This document shows positions 1 to 13,044 of a stretch of DNA of 64,000 bases, one piece after another. The notes under the pieces are model-generated. The model saw only the letters and a program-made list of their open reading frames with translations. It searched no databases and had not been told where the DNA came from. The position numbers were made by a program, and so were the translations under genes. Origin of the DNA: Chiridota heheva (taxonomy: Eukaryota > Echinodermata > Holothuroidea > Apodida > Chiridotidae); assembly GCA_020152595.1 (NCBI GenBank), contig JAIGNY010001580.1, forward strand, positions 1,370,643-1,434,642, in the 5' to 3' direction. The first letter of the stretch is position 1, and each line of letters starts with the position of its first letter.

Positions 1-792
1 CCTGTGCTTCACTCAATGTCAGTCCGACAAGGGTCACACCAAAACTGGAAAGGGAGCCTGTGCTTCACTCAGTGTCAGTCTGACAAGGGTCCCACCAAAA
101 CTGGAAAGGGCCTGTGCTTCACTCAGTGTCAGTCTGACAAGGGTCCCACCAAAACTGGAAAGGGCCTGTGCTTCACTCAATGTCAGTCCGACAAGGGTCC
201 CACCAAAACTGGAAAGGGCCTGTGCTTCACTCAACGTCAGTCCGACAAGGGTCACACCAAAACTGGAAAGGGCCTGTGCTTCACTCAACGTCAGTCCGAC
301 AAGGGTCACACCAAAACTGGAAAGGGGGCCTGTGCTTTCAACGTCAGTCCAATCCAGTGTCAGTCTGACAAGGGTAGACAGTCCGACAAGGGTCACACCA
401 AAACTGGAAAGGGCCTTGTCAACGTCACGACAAGGGTCACACCAAAACTGGGGGCCTGTACAGTGTCAGTCTGACAATGTCAAAACTGGAAAGGGCCTGG
501 TTGGACCATGACCAGAAAAGGGTATGTGCTTCACTCAATTCCAGTCCGACAAGGGTCACACCAAAACTGGAAAGGGGGCCTGTGCTTCACTCAATATCAC
601 TTAGACCCTTGTCAGACCACGACCGGAAAGGGGGCCTGTACTTCACTCAATTCAATTCAGGGTTTCATGACCTTTGGGCACCTTCCACAACCTTCCACAA
701 AAGGGGCCTGTGCTTCACTCAATGTCAGTCCGACAAGGGTGGGACCGTGACCGGAAAGGGGCCTGTACTTCACTCAATGTCAGTCATATAAG
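1..792. repeat. 54-bp minisatellite, cut by the left window edge
   Basis: About a dozen degenerate copies of a roughly 54-bp unit starting CCTGTGCTTCACTCAATGTC and ending in AAAACTGGAAAGGG. Copies between 59 and 330 are the most regular; after 330 they are partly deleted and rearranged. Because 54 is a multiple of three and units lack stops in some frames, long repetitive frames are open on both strands, but nothing suggests a real protein. The array lies in what should be intron 2 of the KLF-like gene on the minus strand and continues left of the window. Confidence 0.9.
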
Positions 793-959
793 GGTAAATA
801 AGACCAACTTTAATGCCCTTATTAGGTATGTTCCTAAAAATATTCCTAAAATTGGTGATTTTTTAAAGGGTTTTTGTGATTTTCCCTTTCCTCAACTGTT
901 TAACTTAAAATAAAATATATAACTTGATGAACAACAAAATGAAAATTAAAAATACTAAC
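793..959 (-). other. start of KLF-like intron 2
   Basis: AT-rich sequence between the minisatellite and the KLF-like exon. On the minus strand a consensus donor (GTTAGT) begins at 959 directly after the exon. No zinc-finger coding sequence is visible here, so the next exon lies left of position 1. Confidence 0.6.
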
Positions 960-2009
960 CAGGATATTCGCAATGGTGAATTCTTCTTCTCTCCAAATCG
1001 GGTTGTTCCGTCGGTTGTATTTCATTGGGTGAGGGTGAAGGAGTGTCGTGCTACTTATTACATTGGTTCCCATTCCATTTGATGTCGGACTTGATACTGG
1101 GCATGGAAGAACTGGTCTCAATTTACTTGCAACGGCCACTTGATAAGGTGGAGGAGGTGGCCTAATCACAAAGGGACCGCCCTCCATTTTTATTGGAAAG
1201 TCTGTTGGGGATCCAGGTTGAGAGTTTGGTGGAGTTGGAGGGAGGAACTTTATGGGGTTACTTTGAAATGGAAGATTAAGGGAGTTGAGTTTTGTATCTG
1301 TTTGGAAATGATATCTCAATTGGGCACTAGAAAGGCTTGCTGCTTGAGAAAATGTTTGTACAGGAGGGAGCACTAGTTTATTACTGTTCACGCTTGTGAG
1401 AGGAAGAGGCAAGGCGTTCGGTTTTGTCATGGTTGTAACCTGTTGGGAATGCTGTTGTAGATTGGTCATGTGACAAGAATACTCCGTATCCATTGGCTCC
1501 TGTTTTATCCTGACATTTCCTGGGATAATATTAGAGTTCATGTTTGCTAAGTGATTAACGACAGCTGTATAGAAATTTGACGAGCTTACTGTTTGTGACA
1601 CAGCTTGACTGGTTGGATTTGCAGAGGATAACGACGTATTTAACTCCGATAACAGTCTTGAATTGCTCATGGTATTCATGCATAGAGTGCGTAGTAAGCT
1701 CTCCTCTATTTTCGGCAGGATATTCACGTTTGTTTTACTGGCACATGTTCGGAATGTAGTACTGTCAGGCTCTTGTTTAACTTTAATTGCAACAGGTTTT
1801 TCCTCCAAAGATTGGGCACACTCAATAAGGGAGACCGGATGCTCTGATTCAAGAAGAGTGTTTGGGTTTAGTAAGAGAAACTTCTCAGCTGGATTTGACA
1901 AAATTTCATCCACTGCCGACAGTTTGTGGTCGGTGAAGGCGTTGATGTTGGGAAGCGGCAGGTTTTCTAGTTCTTTCTTGATAAAGGATGCATCAAAATC
2001 AAAATCAGT
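960..2009 (-). CDS. KLF5: KLF5-type Krüppel-like factor, exon 2 (transactivation region)
   Basis: Internal exon of 1050 bases encoding the N-terminal regulatory part of a nuclear DNA-binding activator or repressor. A polypyrimidine tract and AG precede 2009 on the minus strand and a GTTAGT donor follows 960. The exon enters in phase 0 and would leave within the zinc finger 1 Gly codon. Numbering from the ATG in exon 1, visible features are an acidic start (TDFDFDASFIKKELE, 48-62), sumoylation-type motifs KVKQEP (124-129) and IKQEP (215-219), a Pro/Ser box PPTPPNSQPGSP (304-315), PPPPPYQVAVASKL (331-344) and KYNRRNNP (377-384). The last three have close counterparts, in the same order, just before the zinc fingers of vertebrate KLF5, which is why I assign this subgroup. 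The DNA-binding fingers are off the left edge. The frame breaks after residue 384 (see the entry at 1000-1002). Calling it KLF5 rather than another KLF is inference from these linker motifs. Confidence 0.8.
1000..1002 (-). other. apparent 1-base frameshift in KLF-like exon 2
   Basis: On the minus strand the frame reads NRRNNP and then IWREEEFTIANIL, which is unlike any KLF. Shifting by one base at the CCC run gives DLERRRIHHCEYP followed by the splice donor, matching the conserved KLF5 linker and the first cysteine of zinc finger 1. A single C is therefore missing from a homopolymer relative to the expected gene. A consensus error in a homopolymer is the simplest explanation. A pseudogene or a null allele is the alternative. 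Confidence 0.75.
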
Positions 2010-2164
2010 CTAAAAAGGAAAAAAGCAAAATGGGAGTTACAAAATTTTAAAATTCTGTTATGAGGAGAAACGCTGTAGTAACATGGTAAGACACCACTAA
2101 ATAAGTACAATCTGGCTCAAAATTTGAATCAAGTCAATCTTTTCTCAATTTCAGTCTCTAGAAA

Positions 2165-2490
2165 TAATGAAACAATAATAGGTGTGGATCTGAATGCCAT
2201 TGTATAGATAGGTGTGTATCTGAATGCCATTGTGTAGATAGGTGTGGATCTGAATGCCATTGTATAGATAGGTATGGATCTGAATGCCATTGTATAGATA
2301 AATAATGAAACAATAATAGGTGTAAATCCAAATGCCAATTTGTATAGGTAAATAATGAACCAATAATAGGTGTGGATCTGAATGCCATTGTATAGATAAA
2401 TAATAAAGCAATAATAGGTGTGGATCCGAATGTGATTGTATAGATAAATAATAAACAATAATAGGTGTGGATCCAAATGTGATTGCATAG
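2165..2490. repeat. compound tandem repeat, 32-bp and 53-bp units
   Basis: Roughly nine copies of a unit starting AATAGGTGTGGATCTGAATG and ending in CCATTGTATAGAT. A short form (about 32 bp) alternates with a long form that adds AAATAATGAAACAATA. Long open frames on the minus strand here are products of the repeat. Confidence 0.85.
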
Positions 2491-3702
2491 ATGCAACTTA
2501 AACATAATCAGGGAGGGGCTTAAAAGAAAAGAAAATTCAAATAAAAAATACATGGACAAAAGATGGGGAAACCTCCCCCTTGCCCACATACATGTAACTA
2601 TGGTGGCAGAAATTTGAAAATAATGGAATTATTATAAGTTGGCAATCTTTAACAATAATTTTTGAATTCTAATTGTTATTAACATGGGTTCATATTTTCT
2701 GTAAGCCAAATTATTATTCAAATACTTTAAAATTGAAATAATTGGAAGAAAAAACAATACAAGCATTTTGAATTCTTTATTATTTATAGTTCATCTGAAA
2801 GAGACCTAACAGAAAAGTGTGATGTGGCAGACCATGCAATCACATCATTATTCTAAAAATGAGTGGTTGAGAAGGAGAGGTCAACTGCACTTGGTAAAGT
2901 CACAAAAGAAGATTCTGAAGAGCCCTTGATCGATAAGCTCATTTAATCAGCGGCCATGTTTGCTCTCCAATCATAGCGGTATAAGACCAAGAATAATACT
3001 GATTCCTGTGTAAATATCACAAGTATGTGGTCAAGAAAAGAAAACCAAACCTTGGTCTTCTATCAAATTATTTGGACTTGACAGTATAAGATGGATAATA
3101 CATGTCCCGATGTTTAAACACGGGATGAGAGTGGAGTGCAGAGTTAATAGTGGAAATATTCACATGTTGTAACGGTAAATTACTCGTAATCATGGTCAGT
3201 TATGTTGGTCAGGTTCTAACATATACGAGGGAGTTGTCATTTAGAATGATGTATGTTTCAAGTATCCAAAAGATTGATAGTAATATTGACCACTAGTGTT
3301 TTGAACATGGTAAGACACCACCAATATTGCAGGTGATATCAATAGTAGGGGCAGATCCAAGAATTCATCTGATTCCTCTTGTCTCATTGCACACCTGATC
3401 TACCCTCACCAACCCCCTAGCTTAATCTAGAAAGGGGCAGGGGGCAGTTATGCATAAATAGTGACCAAGAAGGTGCAACAATTATCCAAATTAGGTTATT
3501 GTGTGTACAATGTAGATTATTTGTGAAAAGGGGTAGGTGGAGGTTTAAGGGCCAGTGTGGAGTTAATTATGGGGCAGGGTGAAGGAAGAGAGACAGGGCC
3601 AAAGAGGGGCAGGGCAGAGGAAAAGAGGGGCATGCATGGTGGAGGGACATGCATGGTGGAGGTACAAGAACAAGACTAGCTTTGCTTTAAAAATTGGTAA
3701 CC
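2491..3702. other. intronic sequence, no gene seen
   Basis: No coding or RNA gene is recognised. A purine-rich G tract at about 3420-3660 carries a short duplicated piece (GGCATGCATGGTGGAGG). Confidence 0.5.
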
Positions 3703-3916
3703 TACAGAACAAAACAAACAGTTTCTTTTGTCAATGATGACTTTGCATGCCATTAATGTTTTAAAGAAATACAGGTCAAATGATCAAACTAATTTAAGCT
3801 CAAAGGTTATTCAGATACTGGGTGCCTGAACACAGACAAATGAGAGTATGGATTTTAATACTGTAAAAACAATTAACACAGGTTTGTTGTAGTGGCAAAT
3901 TATTAATTGAAAGAGA
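3703..3916. repeat. interspersed repeat, copy 1 of a ~220-bp pair
   Basis: Aligns along its length with 5587-5810 in the same orientation. Shared blocks include TCTTTTGT, ATTAATGTTTTAAA and AGGTTTGTTGT. No terminal repeats are evident, so it may be a dispersed repeat or part of a local duplication. Confidence 0.7.
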
Positions 3917-5304
3917 GCAATCGCTGGGAATGGTTTTCATGTTTCTTTAGTCAAGGATGAATTATTCTAACTGTCAAGATTTTATCCTACAATTATCATC
4001 CCATAACTTTTTTTTTTTTTCTTTCTCAAATATTTCATTAGCTTGTGGTCCGATCAGGTTGACAGTTCAAAAAGGTGTCATTTTACTTTCTATGATACAT
4101 AGTATGATGACATGATATCAAAAGATTCACATCCCCATATTGAATATCAATAAAACCTCACTTCCTACTAACTTTTTTAACAACTTTCTTTAATTGCAAC
4201 AGACGAAGCCCTAAAATATGTCAGCATTTTCTAGGCTACAGAAACCTGTTGCTGATAAGTCCCTAGCAACACATTTAATACATGTGAATCACTAATGGCA
4301 TGAATTGGTATATCTGAACACCTGTGCGAATCGGGAATATTCAAGTTCAACGGAAAGTGCTCTTCGCTTTGGCAACATTTATTAAAGAGATCTATCAGAA
4401 ATTTCTCATTGCATACCACCAGGGCCGTAATTATCATCCCAAAACTTCAGGGAGGAAGGGGGGGAGGGGGGGGCAGGACTTCTTATCCAAAAGTAGGGGG
4501 ACCAAGAGGCAAATTTTCCCCAAAATGTACTGATTTTTTTGTTTTTAACCGTGTACCGCATCATTTTTGGAAATATAAAATGGTGAGGGGGAAATACGGA
4601 TGAGAAGGATCCACAGTGGCCCAAAAAGTAGTAGAGAAAGGTCTCCTTGAATTCAGACCTTTGCTGTTTTACAGGGACGGCCAGCCCTGCCCCTCCATAG
4701 ACCCGCCCTGCCCCCCTGGGGGTCTGCCCCGCCCCACATGACGATTTTTTTTATTATTATCATTATTATTTTTTTTTTTTTTTAAACTTAAAAAACTTAT
4801 TTAACCTTATAAATGAAATACCTTACATGGATACAGTTCACAAAATGATAGCATAGTAAACATTGTCCTGTTTGGCTCATGAATGATCCTTATCAAACAG
4901 AATAGTTTTATTCTGAAGTATGATTATAGCTAAAATCCCTGAGCTTCTTCACCATGGGATTGAGCCATAAGGGGCCCCTAAAGTCCATGCCGAAAAGACG
5001 CAGTGCTTCGCGCACGCATTAATGTGCCCCTCAACAAGTCTAGCACCCTGTCCCTTTTTAATTCAAGCTAATTATCTGTTGATGATGGAAATTATTTATT
5101 GAAAAGCAGGAATGGTTTGAAAAAGTTAAGTAAATATAATTTACAGGGGGAAAAAAGGGATCCCTGTCCCTCTGATTTGGCTATGTGAACAAAAGCAGGA
5201 ATGAAACATGATAGATTCAAAAAAATATTTCATATTATAAAATCATATCAGAGTTCTGTAGGAGGATATGTAATTTTACCCTTCCTCTTCCATCTCCTCT
5301 TATC
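3917..5304. other. intronic sequence with low-complexity tracts
   Basis: Includes T-rich tracts at 4009-4020 and 4744-4782, a G-rich piece at 4440-4500 and a C-rich piece near 4680-4735. No gene is recognised. Confidence 0.4.
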
Positions 5305-5550
5305 TACCTACTGTGGTGTAGCGGTTATCATACCTGTCTACAGACCACGAGGTCCTGGGTTGGGTAGACACGCCAGTGCACCACAACTGGTTATCAAAAG
5401 CCGTGGACATCGACTCGGTTGTCGACGTTATGTCTGTCCGTACGTCGTACCTGTGTTCTCGTCCGGGTCGTATTAAGCGTTTCGTGATAGCATTATTACT
5501 ATCATAACCGATTATGCAGGTGACTGCCCCGTCATTGTAATTGTGTGTTC
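5305..5550 (+). mobile_element. tRNA-derived SINE, family 1, B box deleted
   Basis: The head contains a pol III A-box-like TGGTGTAGCGGTTATC followed by the family body (CCAGTGCACCACAACTGG, TGTCTGTCCGTACGTCG, CGTATTAAGCGTTTCGTGAT). Compared with the intact copy at 36659-36915, the bases around the B box (GGTTCAATCC) are missing after CCTGGGTT, so this copy should not be transcribed by pol III from its own promoter. Confidence 0.85.
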
Positions 5551-5586
5551 ACTCGTCGTCGTCGTCATCTCCTATCCTCTCCTCCT

Positions 5587-5810
5587 CAGAACTACAGAGC
5601 AACCTAACGGCTTCTTTTGTTAATGATGACTGCACGTCATTAATGTTTTAAAGGAAGACAGGTCAAATGTCACATTTAATTAAAACTAATTTGAGGTTCA
5701 TTCAGATTCTGGATGCCTGAGCACAGACAAGACAAATGAGGGTATGGATCTTAGTGCTGTAAAGACATAACATAGGTTTGTTGTGATGGGAATTTATTAG
5801 TTGAAAGAGA
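5587..5810. repeat. interspersed repeat, copy 2 of a ~220-bp pair
   Basis: Second copy of the sequence at 3703-3916, in direct orientation and diverged by scattered substitutions and small indels. It starts about 35 bases after the end of the SINE at 5305-5550. Confidence 0.7.
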
Positions 5811-8800
5811 AGGAAAAGATTTACCTAGGAATTAAGTACTGGAAACAAGTAAACAAGAAACATACCATCAAACTCATGTCCCATTTCAACTCTAGATATA
5901 TTAATTAAAATACCCCTACTTTGGAGATTTTCAGTAATATATGGTTTAATATTTTAAGAATTTCTTTCTTTAAAAGTCTGCTGTCATAAGTGGCCACACC
6001 AGGATTTTGATGCTGGAGGGAAAGGGGAAGGGGGAAGGAGTGGCAGTTTTGTCTCATAAAAGGGAAAAGCTTTTGAATCCAACAAAAATATGGCAAGTGG
6101 GGGTAAAGATAGTTGAGGGGGACAAATACAAATTCATGGGAATATTCCTTTGTTTCTCAAGGGCTCACTAGACTTAGAAGGAAAACATTCAGACTTAAAA
6201 ACATGAGCTAAAGGACTTTGGTCATCATCAGGCTTTTTTAAGTTAGTAGAGTATCAGATCTCCCAGGACAATCAAGGATGAACTTGCTGTCAACCTTGAC
6301 CTTGTCACTGAGAGAAACATACATAGTGCCACCCATCCACCAATCAAATATAATGAGCTTTAACTTATTTTGAAATTTAACTTCAAAATAATCATTCGGA
6401 TCCATATCATAAAATTGTGCCTGTGCTAAACACATCAAGACACGCCATGAGTCATAACTCGGCAGTTGTGAAATACATTGATAGTTCCAGAGGTCAATTA
6501 GAGATTATAGCGAAACATAAGGTACTGCTTTCAAACTCTACTTTTTCCCACCAGCATATGTCGCAAATGTACACAATAAAACCATCTGCCAAACTGTCTA
6601 CTTATAAAATACATTTTCTTCTGTGAAATTTGGGTTAGACACTTTGTTAAGTCGACTTTGTGAAAATCAATAGCATTTTAATTATTAAGGGGGGGTATAG
6701 AAAAAAAGTGTGTTTTAGACTGCAAAAAGTATTTCTGTGACCCCCAATGGTCTGTAGTTGGGGTAGGAAGAAATTATGGTATTCTATAACATACTAACCC
6801 CATCTCCCCACACAGGGCCAAACCTCTCATCCTGGAAGTGGGAGGACATGGCCTTTTATCCAAGAAGTAAGTGTGTGTATTGTGTATGGGAAGGGGGAGG
6901 GGGAGGGGAGCAGTTTTTTCCAAAATGTCCAGATTTAAAAAAATACCATATGTGAACCTTCCACACATTTGCTTATCTACTACACACATACCAGTTTATC
7001 GTAGGAAAACTGCTTTGAAAATCAAGAGTACACGTGTTCCCAAGACAATAGCAAAAGAGTTGTCTCAATCGAACTGGCTAAACTGGTATACAAGAGAGTA
7101 ACTTTTTATCTGTCCTATGGTGTACAATTCAATTGTCTTTTTTATACTACACCACATGTAATTTTTTATTGAAAATCAAGTTTATTTGTTTTTGCTCATT
7201 TCATGTGCTTGCATATTACCAGTTCAGTGACTTTATTGATCTTTGTTGAGTCATAGCTCCGGTGATATTTCATCCAACGGCTAAAGTTGTACAAGTGTGA
7301 TGAAATGTATTGCAATACGTATGTCAAAATCATTCTGATTGGACAATGTTTGTAATATGTAAATTTACCAACGAACTTCAAATGGTCTTGTAAGCCCAAG
7401 CTCATTAAAACCTTATGATTATTCATGACATAATCTACATTTCAAACATTCAGCAGAGTTGTAAACGTGTTGTGTGACCCAATTCCCTGTTTGTGTACAC
7501 GATTCCGTTGTGTGGACTGACATCGCTGTACTGAAAATTTCATTTAATGCTCAAAAATGCTGTAAACTTTCCAATATGTACTGAAAAGTGTGTGGGATGG
7601 GGGAACATATCCCCCTCTTCCCTGGGAATTATGGTCCTGTTCCTACATAAACAAGCAAAAAGAGACAATATCACACATGTCACTTAACAAGGTGGCACTT
7701 TGGTAGATTTTCCATATAACCTTGTCATTAATTTTCATTTGAATTTACATCAGTGGGGAGGGTACAGCCCTCTGTGCCTGGATGGTACCCCATCATTTAC
7801 ACGCCTGCATCAGAATGAATAATTGTCCTGATGAAGTAAATCTTCCCTAACAATAAATATCATTTACTACTATTCTACCTGCCATATTTAATGTGGAGCA
7901 TTACACCAGAATAAACAAGATGAATAAATACCGATTTTGAAAGTAAATATGCAGGATTTTACCATTCTTTTGCTTTTTATTTGAACACTTCATATAAATA
8001 CTGACACAGCACAGTTTACATACATGTCCACCTTACAATTACAGTATTTAATTCGTGGAATAATTTCTGATAACGATCTGTCGCTTTCATTAATTTATAT
8101 TGCTTCATACCACCTGGAATATTTTTCACCTGTTTAATACTAAAGGTGATTACTGCAATTAATCAACATGCTTTGAGAGCGTTTTGTTCGTAGAGAGCGG
8201 AAACCACATCAAATGCAAATATATTACTGGTTAAACAATTAATACTCCATATGTACTATGTTATGTTATGTTATAACAGGCTATACAGTATTTGAAAAGG
8301 AATAATGCATATTGATGAATATTTGAATGTTTATTTATATTCATTTAAATTAAAAGTCCTCAAAAGTTCTGTTCAAAATTTGAAAAGAAAAGATCTGAAC
8401 AAAAAGCAAAAGCAAAGAATTTATCCCATTTAGAAGATGTGAAAAATGTGGCAAAAATACTCTTATTGTATGATAACCAAAAATTTAAACCCATTTTGAT
8501 ACTTGTAATTTTTCACTTTTGTTCTATATTTAAACAGGGGATTCTCGTCACAAGAAAATTGCTTGACACCGCAAATCTGTGACATACCACTGGAGTTTTG
8601 ATTGGCTTGTCCAGTATATGTGTAAATACGATCTGCCAATCAGAAATGTTGAATTGTATTGCATAGTTTTCCTCACATTGACACAAGAACTGGTCTTTAA
8701 GTGTTCAAACAACAATTAAATGTGAAATGAGTTTTTATTCATGAACATAAACACTGTAACATACACGTCCATGTCATAAACTCAACATTGCCTCGGAAGT

Positions 8801-8845
8801 ATCTTGAATCAACATGCCCTATGTACTGCAAAATGACATTGATAC
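5811..8845. other. intronic sequence, nothing recognised
   Basis: AT-rich DNA with short open frames that show no family features. No RNA gene or clear repeat boundary is seen. Confidence 0.5.
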
Positions 8846-9413
8846 TTTAAAGGAATATTCCCATGTTTTTGCGTAACGTTTCAAAAGAAAGAGAACAATT
8901 TTAGAAACAATTTAGTACAAAAATCATGTTGATATCTTATTCCTACCAGGAGATATTTAAATTTAAAGGGTCACAAAAAATGTTAATAATTGAATAGGAA
9001 AAAGCTCAGTATGACATAGCAACCATTCTCCCACAAAGTTTATGTATTTCATTCAAATCCATCATTAATTTTTGTTTGTAAAACCTGGTAGAAAATAAAT
9101 TGATGAAAGTTAGGTATTTAAATACATTGCCAAATATACCCTACTTAACTAACCTTTAGAAAATTGTTTCTAATCATACAGAAACAGCCAATTAACAGTC
9201 AAAGAAATACATAAACATTTAATTGCCTCTATGACATCAACATACAAGAATTTATCATACTGAACAAAAACTTTAAAATGCAATTGAAATCTTTTAAAAT
9301 CCTTATCTCCTGATCAGAATATAATATCAACCTGATTTTTGTATCAAATTGACTCTAGAAGTATGCTCTTTCAAATAAAATTTCCCAAAAAACCATAGGA
9401 ATATTCTTTAAAG
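8846..9413. mobile_element. foldback element family E, copy 1
   Basis: Begins TTTAAAGGAATATTCCCATG and ends in its approximate inverse (CATAGGAATATTCTTTAAAGG). The arms continue inward as matching inverted sequence (for example a pair of blocks around ATTTCCTTATCTCCTGATCAG and its partner near 8940-8960). Related elements lie at 13045-13698, 44455-44898 and 47385-47770. No coding capacity. Confidence 0.75.
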
Positions 9414-12030
9414 GTTCCCGACTGACGACCGTGTATAATGCACATATGCTTCCATAGAGTACTTCCTCCACCAATTCTTACTGGTAACCCTTAATATTCA
9501 TAAATACAATAGACGCCCTTACCGCAAAGTGCTTTAGGAAATGAAGACTACCTGTAATCCATAATAGGATGGCTGATTTATATTAAACTTAAATTAAAGA
9601 AGTGACAGAAAACATTACTGATTAAGGCTTGTGATAATACTCGTGTATCAATACTGCAAATTGTATTATCTTAAGGCTTGGTGTTTCTTTAAAAAATTGA
9701 TCATTTGAATAAAGAAAAATATCTTTTGACTTTTGACTATAATCGATAATTTGTTTCTTGATACCATAGCAGTCCATAGCCAGGGGGATTTGTCTGAGCA
9801 AACCCCCCCTCCCCCCCCCCCCCTACCTTGGGATGAGAAAGAATAATAAGCACCTGGAATTTCAAAGCTTTCTGCCCTCTAATACGAAAACACAAACTCA
9901 GGCCTTTCAATTTCCTGGCTACGTATAGAATGGTACATGGTTGCATCATGCAATGATTATAGGGGAAGGATTACAGGGAATGATTCCCCACCCCCCACAC
10001 ACTTTTTTTCCGTATTCATATTACTTTTGTATGACATTAGTTTTCTATTTTGGGTGTGATTTTGTAAGTTTACCTCTTCCCCCCATGGGCAAATCCTGCA
10101 CATGCATTTATGAAACAAGAAGGTGGAGGGGGGGGGGTCTCAGAATCATACAGAGGTTTCAGATCGGAGAAGTTATGCAGATTGAGAATCGCTCAAATGC
10201 TTTAAACAAGCATAAAAACTATCATAAACTAATTGTAAAATGACTGCAGACCATTTATGATGTTGTCATACTCAGAAAGGTATAAATAAAATGGAAGTTT
10301 TTTTGTATTTACAGTGTGTAATCAAGGCCTGGTGTGTTTGTTCGCTAGGCATCAGTGCCTTTTTGACGAGGAACTTAGTCTTATATGATTTGCTTGTTTG
10401 TTTGTTCTGTATAATATTTACCTCTGATGGTAAGTTAAAAGTTAGGTATCGTCATGGAAACTAACTATAGAAAGGAATGTTAAGAACTGTTATGACTAAT
10501 GATTTCATGGTGTGTCTATAAAAGGTAAAAGAATTCATTAATAATTAACTGTTCTGTGCAAATATTCATATTCATTGAATGAGTCGTCTTGGAAACTGTA
10601 AAAATTGAACCCTTTAAGTTTGTTTGAGACAAGGCTCAGACACCCAAACTATGTTGTTATGATAAACCCTCCAGAACCCCCACCTATCCAAAGCTGTTCT
10701 AATATAGCCTCTCCACAACAATAGTTTTTTTGTTTGTTACAGTTCTCCTTCCATGTTGCTGGCATATGGGAATGTTTTACCTTAAAACGCGCATAATTGA
10801 AAAAAATCACGGAACTAGCTGTGATATGTTATGGAAAACTATAAATAAACTTGGGAAGACTTAGATTGTACCATTATTATGCAGGTTGGTTTTAAGAACG
10901 AAGTATTAAAAGTATATTCAAGGATATAATAAACTTATTATTTTACACAAAAAGTTTAATAAATATCATAGTATCATAATCATGCAACCTAATACTGTTG
11001 TTATTCCTCGCTCTTGCACTTCTTCGTTCATGATTATTGTCGATAATATTTCAGCCAAATAATGTTTTAATTTCTGATGAATACAGTCATTTAATAAGAA
11101 ATATATCTCAATGTAGCAAATTATAAGAGGAATCTGATAAAATTGGAAGAAAATCAGCCAAAAAATCCGACTTTGGAAAACGCGTATTCGCCTCTTTACA
11201 GCATGTTTACGATACACAAACAACAGGAAACCCTCTGCACACAATAGTAGCACAGTCCTTGCGGCTTGAGCGTGCTAAGATTATGTCAGAATTAAAATAA
11301 AGGATTACATAAGTGCATGGACGCAAAATGTTTTCTCTCATTGTTTTCTATTTGTTGGAAAAATACGGCCAGGCCCTTTTTTGAACCAATCACGTTGGAT
11401 TTTACATATATGGTAAACAGATATATGTTAATTGTCAGGCTGTGTGAAATGGACTTCAAATACTTTCATTCATAAGTCATAAGGTCAAAGCGGCAATAAC
11501 CTTGTGATTTTGCTTGCGCTCTCATTGAAAAACAAGAAAAAATATTTTATACTTTACAAAGTTTGGTACTTTTTTTTTAATAATTAAATGAAAATGGTCT
11601 TAAACAATAGATAATGAATTCAAGTTTCTATACCATTTGAAATGGAACAAAATATTCAGAGACTCTTTAGTTATAACGTTTTAAGTGCAAAATATGTGTG
11701 ATTTTTCAGAGCGTTTTGCACAGTTAAGGAAATTATCGCAAGCGTATGAAACAAACATTCCCATATGGCCTGACTGAAGGGGACTGAGACCATAAAACCT
11801 AGCTAACAGTCTCAGGGCTATAATTCCTGGGGACAGGGGAACTTGTCCGCCCCTACTTTCCATCAGAATTAAAAAAAGATACATAAGGTTGTGAAAAACA
11901 CTGTGTACCCCTATGGAGGAAAAGTTTGGCCCCATGTCCTACCTCCACTTTGTGAAACAGAATTATGGCCTTGAACAAGTATCACCTGAATTTCTCATAG
12001 ACTTCCTCTTTGTATAAAACCTGACCTGTA
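9414..12030. other. intronic sequence, nothing recognised
   Basis: Contains a C-run at 9806-9823 and a G-run at about 10129-10137. No gene is supported. Confidence 0.45.
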
Positions 12031-12361
12031 TTATTGCACTTGTCAATTGCGTGACTCACCCCTACACCCCCGAACAAGGTGAGTCATTGTACCAAAGTGG
12101 GTCGACAAATCATGTACATTGACACACCCTCAGTCACTTAGGTGACTGACATTTTTTGTGAAATGACTTACCCCAAATCAATCACCTCTGTTTAAAATCA
12201 ATGGGTCTGAAGTTAATTGACCCACCCCAGAGTCACTCTGGTGACTGACAATAAGGTACAATGACACACATGTGAGTCACTATTTCATATGTCAATGACT
12301 CACCTATGACTTTCATTGTCAGGGGTAGTAGGGGGGAGTCATACAACTGACAAGTGCATAA
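12031..12361. mobile_element. AP-1-motif-rich MITE, family F, copy 1
   Basis: Short inverted termini TGCACTTGTCAATTG and CAACTGACAAGTGCA. The interior carries four TGASTCA (AP-1 consensus) sites at 12052, 12080, 12273 and 12296, plus several near-matches. The copy at 15552-15896 is the same element in the opposite orientation. It has no coding capacity. Confidence 0.8.
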
Positions 12362-13044
12362 AGCAGTTGATATTTTGTTCTTACCTGAAGCAGCAAGTTC
12401 TTCAGATTTATGGACAGGCAGTGACAACATAACAAAAATTCTAGAAAATCCAGCAAAAAAAAAACAACATGAAAATAGTCAAAAATACCAGTCAAAATGA
12501 ATTAAAAATTGATCAGTTAATAATTTTTTTGGATTTGCAAATATATTGATCAGTCATAACAAACCTGACATTTCCAAAATTTAAACACTCTTCTATTCAA
12601 AATTGTGTTTTTCTTAAAAGGAGTTACAACATGTCCGTAAACTCATTCTTGTTTATTTACATGTCAATTGTCACAATCATTACTGCAAATATCAATCTTC
12701 CTGACTTCTTACCATTTCAGCTATTTACTGCAAGTTTTTACTTGCTTTGATTTCATTTTGATTTTTGAGGTAAATCATATTGAGAAATCATATCACAGAG
12801 TTCGAAATGGCCACTCCCTTATTAATCTCGTAATCATAATAAAGCCATGAAAAATCAAAATATTGTAATTCTCAAGAAGAACTTAACCAGAGCTATTTAT
12901 GCATAAATACCATTCTACCAATTTTTGCATGGTCTTACAGGAATTACTTTCAATGAGAATAAAACTCCCACAACCTTTTCACCAAAAAGTCACCTTCCAA
13001 GTGTTAACTCCAATGCCTTTGAAGTGTGAAAAATATCTGTTCTA

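Noticed and set aside
4..474. Plus-strand frame of Cys-Gln-Ser-Asp-Lys repeats
   Set aside because: Minisatellite unit of 54 bp keeps the frame open; other frames are open too, and it lies in an intron.
1..792. Possible CRISPR-like array
   Set aside because: Units are adjacent tandem copies without unique spacers, and the context is eukaryotic.
3703..5810. LTR retrotransposon bounded by the 220-bp direct repeats
   Set aside because: No TG...CA ends, no primer-binding site or polypurine tract, and no gag or pol sequence between them.
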